From the NCBI GenBank assembly GCA_018814265.1, contig JAHIZU010000186.1, positions 1 to 6,859 of the forward strand: a stretch of DNA of 6,859 nt. Reading direction: 5' to 3'. This document shows, in pieces, positions 1 through 5,588 of the stretch (positions within the stretch are counted from its first letter, which is position 1; the number at the start of each line of letters is the position of its first letter). A model generated the notes under the pieces. It had not been told where the DNA came from and made no database searches. It worked only from the letters and a program-made list of their open reading frames with translations. Source of the DNA: Candidatus Margulisiibacteriota bacterium (GTDB lineage: Bacteria; Margulisbacteria; WOR-1; O2-12-FULL-45-9). The translations under genes and the position numbers were made by a program.

Positions 1-401
1 TCAGCCTGATCTTTGGCATCCTGCTTCTTGTCCTACCGGCAGCTTTTTGGGAGCAATTTGCCCGGCTGTTCAATCGACCGGTTTTAGCGATCGATCAAAA
101 ATTACGGACTCATAACTTTGTCATTGGGTTTGTGTTTTTGATCGTTGGGACCTGGACCATCTTTTTTGCCCTACAATACCCGGAATTGTGGTTTTTGCAG
201 TTTTTGGGCGTGCCCTTGGTGATCTTTGGCCTGTTCTATGTCTTTTTGCCGGATTGGGCGAGTCGCTTCTCAACTTTGGCTGAACAAACGGTTATTACCT
301 TTGATCAGGTCGCCATTGGTTCGCGCGTCAGCCTGGGGATCGTCCTGATCCTGGCGGCAATCTACATTTTCCTGCGTTTAGCGGTTGCTTCAAGGATTTA
401 A
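1..401 (+). CDS. Membrane protein with internal duplication, 3' part only
   Basis: The reading frame is open from the window edge (first full codon at base 3) to TAA at 399-401, giving 132 visible residues; the real start lies upstream. A GTG at base 132 is in frame, but it falls inside a hydrophobic helix and the frame is open and protein-like before it, so I do not take it as the start. Hydrophobic segments lie at about residues 2-12, 39-57, 64-82 and 109-128. Residues 3-57 and 74-126 align as two diverged copies of one unit: IFG, five residues, LP, an amphipathic stretch ending in DQ (31-32 and 101-102), then a Gly-containing helix (G42 and G112). I do not recognise the family and assign no function. 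The gene converges on pilC with a 15-nt gap and no clear terminator. It is confidently coding; its role is unknown. Confidence 0.75.
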   Translation, partial: SLIFGILLLVLPAAFWEQFARLFNRPVLAIDQKLRTHNFVIGFVFLIVGTWTIFFALQYPELWFLQFLGVPLVIFGLFYVFLPDWASRFSTLAEQTVITFDQVAIGSRVSLGIVLILAAIYIFLRLAVASRI

Positions 402-416
402 AGTTTAACTTACTAA

Positions 417-1631
417 CTACCGGCGCAGTGTGCCAACCATCCGGAAGATAGGCAGGATAACCGAGGCCATGATAAAACCGACTATGCCACCAACAAAAAC
501 AAGCAGCAAGGGCTCAACTAAAGCTGTGACCCTTTTGATGGAATAGTCAACTGACATCTCATAAAAGTTCGCTACCTTTGTCATCATCTTGTCCAAAGAA
601 CCTGTTTCTTCCCCGACCGCAGCCATCTTGACCGCCAAGGCAGGCAGCTCACCGCTTCTTTTAAGCTGATCGGATAACGTCCCGCCCTTGCGCACATACT
701 CGTACGTATCCTTGATCACTCCGGCAAAGACCGAGTTTTCCGTGGTCCGGGATAATGTTTCAAGCGTTTGCAGCATGGGCACGCCGGAAACAAGCAGCGC
801 TGACAGGGTCCGGGAGAACCTGGCTATTTCTATCTTACGCGCTAGGCTTCCGATGATGGGCAGGTCAAGAATAAGCCTGTCCATAAAGGCTTTGCCGGTC
901 TGGCTTTTTTTGGCGAAGTGCAGACCAATATAAGCAGCGACCAAAAACAAGATAATTAACAGCCAGCTGCTGCGGATAAAAAGATTCATCTTGTAAAGTA
1001 TTAGGGTAGGCAAGGGGAGAGGGACTTTGGCATCTTGAAAGATCTTTACGAACGAGGGCAGTACGGTTATGATAATAAAAATAACAACAAACAAGCTGAA
1101 GATAAGCAAGATTATCGGATAAAAGAGGGCGGTGAGGATCTTTTGCCGGATCTCGGCTTGCTTTTCAATAAAGATCGTCAGCCGAGCCAAGACATCATCC
1201 AAATTACCGGCCACTTCACCGGCTGCAACCATGTTGATGAATAAGGCTGAAAAGATCCCGTGGTGCTTGCGTAGGGCTTCTGCAAAAGAGGCGCCGCCCC
1301 GGATATCTTCTGCCACTGTGGCGATGGCGGATTTAAGGCGCGGGTTTTCAGTTTGATCAGCCAAAACCTCAAGGGCAACGGTCAGTGAAAGCCCGGCGCC
1401 GATCATGGCTGAAAGCTGGGAGGTAAGCATAACGTAATCTTCGGTCTTGATCCTGCTCAGGCTGGGAAGTTCGGCCCGGAACGAAAAAAATCCTCCTGCT
1501 TTTTTGACCTGTATTACGGTGTAGCCTAGGTCGTGCAGATGGTCGGCAACTACCTCGGAGCTGGTGCCAGACATCTTGCCTTGAATCGCCTTGCCCTTAT
1601 CATCCCTTACTTTATAATTAAAATCCGCCAT
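417..1631 (-). CDS. pilC: PilC/GspF-family inner-membrane platform protein of type IV pilus assembly
   Basis: This 404-residue protein has the usual length and layout of PilC/GspF. It is the polytopic inner-membrane protein that couples the assembly ATPase to pilin insertion. The N-terminal stretch (residues 4-44, FNYKVRD to VIQVKK) is typical of PilC. Two GspF (T2SSF) cytoplasmic domains follow at about 66-190 and 268-390. Each carries the family's glycine/acid motif, GEVAGNLDD near 138 and GEETGSLDK near 340. Membrane helices lie near 168-190, 221-239 and 371-395, the expected three. The ATG at 1631 is preceded by GGAG with 5-nt spacing, and the gene begins 2 nt after the pilB stop, so the two are almost certainly co-translated. 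The stop is TAG. Function in pilus assembly rather than a type II secretion system is inferred from the overall style, and no pilin or secretin is present here to settle it. Confidence 0.93.
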   Translation of the reverse strand: MADFNYKVRDDKGKAIQGKMSGTSSEVVADHLHDLGYTVIQVKKAGGFFSFRAELPSLSRIKTEDYVMLTSQLSAMIGAGLSLTVALEVLADQTENPRLKSAIATVAEDIRGGASFAEALRKHHGIFSALFINMVAAGEVAGNLDDVLARLTIFIEKQAEIRQKILTALFYPIILLIFSLFVVIFIIITVLPSFVKIFQDAKVPLPLPTLILYKMNLFIRSSWLLIILFLVAAYIGLHFAKKSQTGKAFMDRLILDLPIIGSLARKIEIARFSRTLSALLVSGVPMLQTLETLSRTTENSVFAGVIKDTYEYVRKGGTLSDQLKRSGELPALAVKMAAVGEETGSLDKMMTKVANFYEMSVDYSIKRVTALVEPLLLVFVGGIVGFIMASVILPIFRMVGTLRR

Positions 1632-1633
1632 AA

Positions 1634-3316
1634 TTACTCCATTCGGGTCACTTCGAGTATCTCGTCTATGGAAGTGACCCCTTGCAGTACTTTTTCAATG
1701 CCGTTTTCCCGCAGGGTTTTCATCCCAGCCTCTTTAGCGGTTGCTTTGATCGTTGATAACGGAGCTTTGGACAGGACCATTTCTTTGATCTGTTCGGTCA
1801 TTACCAGCAGTTCAAAAATGCCAATGCGGCCTCTGAACCCGTCTTTGCATTTCTTACAGCCTTTTCCCTTGTAAAAGGTCTGGGCTTTCTTTTCGTGGGA
1901 CAGCCCGATTTCTTCCAGCACCTGGGGATTGGGGGTAAAAGGCTCTTTGCACTCATCACAAAGCTTGCGTACCAGCCGCTGGGCCAGGATACCAACGACT
2001 GAGGAGGAGACCAGGAACGGCTCAACTCCCATGTCGATCAAACGAGTAAGGGCGCTGGTCGCGTCATTGGTATGCAAGGTGCTTAACACCAGGTGGCCGG
2101 TCAGGGCCGAGTGGACCGCGATCTCGGCTGTTTCCAGGTCCCTGATTTCTCCGACCATGATGATGTCCGGGTCCTGGCGCAGGATGGAACGCAAGCCAGT
2201 AGCAAAGGTCAAGCCTCCTTGCGGATTGACCTGCGCCTGCCTGATGCCAAAGAGGTGATATTCAACCGGATCCTCAATGGTCATGATATTTTTCTTGGGG
2301 GAATTAAGGGTGTTAAGCGCTGAGTAGAGTGTAGTAGTTTTTCCGCTGCCGGTTGGGCCGGTAACCAAAATAATGCCGTAAGGAGTGGCCAGGAGTTTCT
2401 TAAAACGCTTGTTATCCTCACTGGAAAAGCCCACTTCTTCAACGCCAAACAGGACCGCGCGGCTATCCAGCAGCCTCATGACCACGTTTTCGCCGTAGAT
2501 CGTGGGATAGGTTGAAACGCGCACATCAATTGGGTTACCCTCGATCTCGATCTGGAATCGGCCGTCCTGGGGCGCGCGCTTTACCGCGATGTTTAAGTCA
2601 GACATGATTTTGGCGCGAGAGATAATGGCTGGCTGCAGGTGTTTGGGCATAGTGGCGATGTCATAAAGGATGCCGTCAACCCGTTGTCTGATGCGCAAAA
2701 TATTTTCATCCGGTTCAATATGCAGGTCTGAGGCGCGATCATGAAAGGCGCTGGCAATAAAAGAGTTGACCAGTTTGATCACCGGAGCTTCTTCGGCCAG
2801 GCTCTGCAATTTTGAGGGATCGCTCTCTTCTTCGGCCACGGCCACGGATTTTAGATCAATCTTTTCCAGGATCTCGCCCAGCGAACCGGTAGTCTTGTAG
2901 AGTTGACTGATGGCTTGGGTGATTTCTGAATTCGGCGCGGCCTGCGCTTCAACCTCCAGCCCGGTCTTAAACTTGATTTCATCTTTGACGATCACATTGA
3001 GCGGATCGGACATGGCAATGACCAGTTTTTTTTCTTTGCGCACGATCGGGATCAGATGGTAGCGGCGGGCGAAGGTTTCCGGGATAAGGGATAAGATTTG
3101 TGGGTCGATATTCTTCAGATCAGCCTGGGGCATCTTGCAGAACTCCGTGTAATATTTTAAGACCGAATCTTCGCTGGCCATTCCCAGCCGAACTACTACG
3201 TGGCTGAGCGCTTCGTCGGTCTTTTCAGACTCAAGCCGTGCCGTTTGCAGCTGGTTAGTGCTGATGATTTTGTTTTCAACCAAGAACTCGCCAAGAGTTT
3301 TTCTTGCCTTAGGCAT
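1634..3316 (-). CDS. pilB: PilB/GspE-family type IV pilus assembly ATPase
   Basis: This 560-residue protein is the hexameric cytoplasmic ATPase that powers pilus extension. From the chosen start the N-terminal MshEN/T2SSE_N-type region covers about 5-140. The ATPase core has Walker A GPTGSGKT (320-327), an Asp box IMTIEDPVEY (344-353), Walker B DPDIIMVGEIRD (382-393) and a His box ending STLHTNDA (412-419). Two CxxC pairs (C453/C456 and C487/C490) form the tetracysteine zinc site typical of PilB/GspE extension ATPases and absent from PilT. The frame continues 34 codons further to a TTG at 3418, but I reject that start. The ATG at 3316 begins MPKARKTLGEFL, where homology normally begins, and a good promoter lies inside the extension. 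The start has no Shine-Dalgarno sequence, which fits a leaderless or very short leader. pilC follows after 2 nt. Confidence 0.94.
   Translation of the reverse strand: MPKARKTLGEFLVENKIISTNQLQTARLESEKTDEALSHVVVRLGMASEDSVLKYYTEFCKMPQADLKNIDPQILSLIPETFARRYHLIPIVRKEKKLVIAMSDPLNVIVKDEIKFKTGLEVEAQAAPNSEITQAISQLYKTTGSLGEILEKIDLKSVAVAEEESDPSKLQSLAEEAPVIKLVNSFIASAFHDRASDLHIEPDENILRIRQRVDGILYDIATMPKHLQPAIISRAKIMSDLNIAVKRAPQDGRFQIEIEGNPIDVRVSTYPTIYGENVVMRLLDSRAVLFGVEEVGFSSEDNKRFKKLLATPYGIILVTGPTGSGKTTTLYSALNTLNSPKKNIMTIEDPVEYHLFGIRQAQVNPQGGLTFATGLRSILRQDPDIIMVGEIRDLETAEIAVHSALTGHLVLSTLHTNDATSALTRLIDMGVEPFLVSSSVVGILAQRLVRKLCDECKEPFTPNPQVLEEIGLSHEKKAQTFYKGKGCKKCKDGFRGRIGIFELLVMTEQIKEMVLSKAPLSTIKATAKEAGMKTLRENGIEKVLQGVTSIDEILEVTRME
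1637..1640 (-). promoter_or_regulatory. Ribosome binding site of pilC, inside the pilB end
   Basis: On the minus strand GGAG lies 5 nt before the pilC ATG and overlaps the last codons and stop of pilB (ATG GAG TAA TT ATG). This supports the 1631 start and suggests translational coupling of the two genes. Confidence 0.7.
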
Positions 3317-3326
3317 GATTTTTAGT

Positions 3327-3355
3327 AATATATAATTTTTGCGGCCTAAAGTCAA
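3327..3355 (-). promoter_or_regulatory. Sigma70-type promoter of pilB-pilC
   Basis: Read on the minus strand, TTGACT (3355-3350) and TATATT (3332-3327) each match the consensus at 5 of 6 bases, with a 17-nt spacer. Only 10 nt separate the -10 box from the pilB ATG at 3316. Transcription would therefore begin about 2-4 nt before the start codon, leaving no room for a Shine-Dalgarno site, and none is seen. Motif matching only; not experimentally shown. Confidence 0.72.
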
Positions 3356-3382
3356 CTTAAGCCGAACAATCCGAATCCCAGC

Positions 3383-3410
3383 TTGACAACTTTTAGCCTG
3401 GGAGTATAAT
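3383..3410 (+). promoter_or_regulatory. Consensus sigma70-type promoter, predicted leaderless
   Basis: TTGACA (3383-3388) and TATAAT (3405-3410) are both perfect consensus hexamers with a 16-nt spacer. The downstream ATG starts at 3418, only 7 nt after the -10 box, so the usual start point (about 7-8 nt beyond it) coincides with the A of the ATG. The resulting message would be leaderless or nearly so. An imperfect inverted repeat (CCCAG at 3377-3381, CTGGG at 3398-3402) brackets the -35 box and spacer and could be an operator. Confidence 0.8.
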
Positions 3411-3417
3411 TTATACA

Positions 3418-3735
3418 ATGCTTGAGTTTATTACGGATATAATTGTTGGCCTGAATATTGTTTTGATTCTCAGTTCTGTTTTTTTGGTGCTGGAGATCTT
3501 CCGGTCTGTTGGCAGGGATGATCTGTATGTTCTGGCCAAGGGCTGGAAATACCTGGTGCCAGCGGTCATTATTATGGCCGTGCTGCGTGTCTACGATTTT
3601 TTTATTGAATATAGTATTTATACTTCTTCGCGAGTTGTGCAGGAGTCAATGTACCTGGTCTTTACGGTCTTTCTTTTTTCTGGCTTGCTGGTCCAGTACC
3701 TGGCCATTAAGAAAACACTGGATAGCAGGGAATAA
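3418..3735 (+). CDS. Small three-helix membrane protein, function unknown
   Basis: This 105-residue protein has three predicted membrane helices at about residues 5-28, 44-62 and 76-97. Charged linkers lie between them (RSVGRDDLYVLAKGWK after helix 1), and the tail is polar (KKTLDSRE). I see no catalytic motif and do not recognise a named family. The ATG at 3418 is supported by a perfect consensus promoter ending 7 nt upstream; there is no room for a ribosome binding site, so translation is probably leaderless. It is the first gene of a pair: the thioredoxin-fold gene begins 3 nt after its TAA stop. The pairing suggests, without proving, that the redox protein works with or near this membrane protein. 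It is transcribed divergently from pilB across about 100 nt, so shared regulation is possible. Confidence 0.8.
   Translation: MLEFITDIIVGLNIVLILSSVFLVLEIFRSVGRDDLYVLAKGWKYLVPAVIIMAVLRVYDFFIEYSIYTSSRVVQESMYLVFTVFLFSGLLVQYLAIKKTLDSRE
3727..3731 (+). promoter_or_regulatory. Ribosome binding site of the thioredoxin-fold gene
   Basis: AGGGA lies 7 nt before the ATG at 3739, within the last codons of the upstream gene. The second gene of the operon thus has a normal Shine-Dalgarno signal while the first has none, as expected if the first is leaderless. Confidence 0.65.
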
Positions 3736-3738
3736 CTT

Positions 3739-4029
3739 ATGGAAGTAAAAGTTTTCGGCAAACCTGGCTGCGAATTTTGCAAGACCACCATGAAGAAATT
3801 TGAGACTTTTCTTGGCCGTTGGAACATTGATGCCAACAAGGTTAAATTATCTTTCTTTGACATGGAAACAGTTGATGGTCTGGCTGAAGGCGCTTTCTAC
3901 GAAGTAATCAAAATCCCCGCCACGGTGATCGAGGCCCAAAGCGATGTCCTGGCCCGCTGGGACGGCAAGGTTCCTCTCTCAGAAGAGTTCAAGGGATATT
4001 TTTCAGACTTCTTAAGCACTGCCAATTAA
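3739..4029 (+). CDS. Thioredoxin/glutaredoxin-fold thiol-disulfide protein
   Basis: This 96-residue protein looks like a single thioredoxin-fold domain. After the first strand (MEVKVFGKPG) comes the redox motif C11-E-F-C14, followed by a basic helix start (KTTMKK). The family's cis-proline is P60 in KIPATVI, preceding a strand ending in ARWDGKVP. The size and start-of-protein CxxC resemble glutaredoxin/NrdH-like proteins, but the CEFC dipeptide and lack of a signal peptide do not decide between reductant, NrdH-like partner or another cytoplasmic role. It lies 3 nt after the small membrane protein gene with a good AGGGA ribosome binding site. Its stop codon is interleaved with the stop of the convergent glycosidase gene: they share the bases TTAA, and no terminator separates them. 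The fold call is strong; substrate and partner are unknown. Confidence 0.85.
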   Translation: MEVKVFGKPGCEFCKTTMKKFETFLGRWNIDANKVKLSFFDMETVDGLAEGAFYEVIKIPATVIEAQSDVLARWDGKVPLSEEFKGYFSDFLSTAN

Positions 4030-5588
4030 AGCTCCGGCCGGATAATGATCGCGTTGCTAACCCTTCTTTGATAACCGCTGGTTGGTATGTTTGCCAGCCG
4101 GTTGTTGATGATCATGGTGCTGGAGCTGCCGCCGTCCAGATTCATGGCCTCGTAAGCTCCCAGGCTTAACAGCAAATTAGAGAGTTCTTCTAAAGTTACT
4201 CCAATGCTTATTTTTGCATCTTTTCTAACTTGCTGGCGCCGGGGAGGGCCGTCAACAGTAACCAGCAGTAACTCTTTTTCTTTGGTGATCCCAACAGCTG
4301 TGCGGGCTGCCCGGCCTTTGGCAATGTCTGTTTGAAATTTTTCCTCGTGTTTGGAAATATAGGTCCGGCCGGTTTTGAGCAGCCGGGGGCCGCCGGAAAT
4401 AAGATGGATGATCTTCTCTGGCGAGGTGTTATAAGGGACAATTTTGATCTGGGTCGTAAGCTTATCCCCCAATCTAAGATTATCTGCCAGGACCTCAATG
4501 GCCGGGCCATTAGCTGATAGGACATAGCCGTCCTCAGGGATTTTTGAATCAGAGACGTTGATCTGGCTGATTTTTCCGTTGGCGACCACTACTTCAATGC
4601 CATTATTGTTGGTGCCGGTTTTTTCTCCCCAGACCGGCGTATACATGATCACATCGTTGCTGCTCCGCTGCTGGTTGATGCCCGTGATTTTATAGCGGGT
4701 GCCGTTCTTGATCGTAAAATAGGCGGAAATAAAAAGATTGTCGATGTAGGGTTGATTGGCCTCATCGAGAAAAAAAGCTGTTCGATCATGGATGGAATAG
4801 GAAAGCAATTCCTGGTCTATCATCAGGGCGCCCAATGGTCTGCCATTGGAAGCAAAGTAGGTGCCATTTATCCCTGCCAGGGCCTGCTGCTCCGCCACAA
4901 TGTTACTGACTTTATCAAGATAAAAATGGCTGGTTGAGCCTCTTTGCACCCAGGGGGTCAAGAGATTGACAAATGATTCGACTATGTTAGGCGTTTGTGC
5001 CTGGGCCAGGGCAGGCCGAACCCGCGCCTTGTTAAGGTCAACGCGCAGCACACTGGCTGTAACTGGTCCGGCGGCCAGGCCTTTTTTAACCTTGAGAAAC
5101 TCAACTCCGTCGGCGATGGTTCCACCGGAAACAATGTTCAGATATTCCCGGCCAAAATCTACTACCAGCCGGGGCGGATCATTTAAATAAAAAATGTTGT
5201 AGTCAATCGGTTCAGCCAGCGGGATAGTGATCTTGATATCTTGGCCGTCTTTTTCCACTTCCAAATAGCGCACGATCAGATCGTTAAGCTCAACATAGCT
5301 TTGGATGTCCGGGCTGGCAATAGTATTTTTCAGGCGCAGGATGATTTTTTCTTTTGACTCATCGGTATCATAACTAAAGGCGCCGTCGAAATCAAAGACC
5401 GTGCGGATCTTATCAGGATAATAGCCAAAACGGATGCGATAGAGAATTGAGGCCTGGGCTAGGTTAGCGCCAACAATTAATAGCAGCAAAACAAGTGCAG
5501 CTCGGAAACCCGAGACGAAACGTCTCGGTTTCCTCGCTGGCTTCCAAAAATTACACAAGGAGTTTGTCCTCTTCGGCAAAATGGTCAT
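4026..5588 (-). CDS. Secreted phosphodiester glycosidase (NAGPA/DUF2233) with AMIN-like N-terminal domain
   Basis: Of 520 residues from the ATG, positions 16-30 form a basic N-region, ALVLLLLIVGANL a hydrophobic core, and AQA|S (44-47) a plausible signal peptidase I site, so export is expected. Residues 49-146 resemble an AMIN domain, a beta-rich module used to localise envelope proteins. Residues 228-517 carry the NAGPA/phosphodiester glycosidase signature: GINGTYF (239-245), ISGGPRLL (397-404), GRAARTAVGI (425-434), LVTVDG (442-447), NLDGGSSS (483-490) and a terminal RRVSNAI (508-514). Family members cleave sugar-phosphodiester links, so an envelope or exopolysaccharide role is likely, but the substrate is unknown. 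The ATG at 5588 has no ribosome binding site and overlaps the upstream transporter by 38 nt. A TTG at 5558 has AAGAGG 9 nt before it (5568-5573) and would give 510 residues with an 8-nt overlap; I consider both possible. A hairpin lies in the signal-peptide codons. Confidence 0.9.
   Translation of the reverse strand: MTILPKRTNSLCNFWKPARKPRRFVSGFRAALVLLLLIVGANLAQASILYRIRFGYYPDKIRTVFDFDGAFSYDTDESKEKIILRLKNTIASPDIQSYVELNDLIVRYLEVEKDGQDIKITIPLAEPIDYNIFYLNDPPRLVVDFGREYLNIVSGGTIADGVEFLKVKKGLAAGPVTASVLRVDLNKARVRPALAQAQTPNIVESFVNLLTPWVQRGSTSHFYLDKVSNIVAEQQALAGINGTYFASNGRPLGALMIDQELLSYSIHDRTAFFLDEANQPYIDNLFISAYFTIKNGTRYKITGINQQRSSNDVIMYTPVWGEKTGTNNNGIEVVVANGKISQINVSDSKIPEDGYVLSANGPAIEVLADNLRLGDKLTTQIKIVPYNTSPEKIIHLISGGPRLLKTGRTYISKHEEKFQTDIAKGRAARTAVGITKEKELLLVTVDGPPRRQQVRKDAKISIGVTLEELSNLLLSLGAYEAMNLDGGSSSTMIINNRLANIPTSGYQRRVSNAIIIRPEL
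5504..5533. repeat. Strong inverted repeat (hairpin) inside the glycosidase signal-peptide codons
   Basis: On the plus strand GGAAACCCGAGACG (5504-5517), the loop AAA and CGTCTCGGTTTCC (5521-5533) pair as 8 bp, one bulged C, then 5 bp. On the minus strand it falls 17 nt after the transporter stop (5551-5553) and encodes the basic part of the glycosidase signal peptide (about KPRRFVSGF). No T-tract follows on either strand, so a classical intrinsic terminator is unlikely. It could be an inserted repeat, an mRNA-stabilising or attenuating structure, or chance. Confidence 0.7.

Noticed and set aside
132..401. GTG at 132 as the true start of the first gene
   Set aside because: The frame is open to the window edge with a continuous membrane-protein sequence and a repeat copy before it.
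401..411. AAGTTTAACTT palindrome between the first gene and pilC as a terminator
   Set aside because: It is a short AT-only palindrome without room for a stable stem or a T-tract.
420..434. GGCGC-AGT-GTGCC stem at the pilC 3' end as a terminator
   Set aside because: Only five pairs including a G-T, inside coding sequence, and no T-run follows.
688..1378. Open frames opposite or out of phase with pilC (for example 688-933, 1035-1244, 1132-1356)
   Set aside because: They lie within a strongly supported gene and have low-complexity or arginine/serine-rich sequence without any family resemblance.
3317..3418. 34-residue N-terminal extension of PilB beginning at a TTG at 3418
   Set aside because: The segment contains a good minus-strand promoter, does not resemble PilB N-termini, and the ATG at 3316 begins the recognisable domain.
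5504..5533. The hairpin as a classical intrinsic terminator of the transporter gene
   Set aside because: No run of T follows the stem on the minus strand, and it lies within the next coding region.
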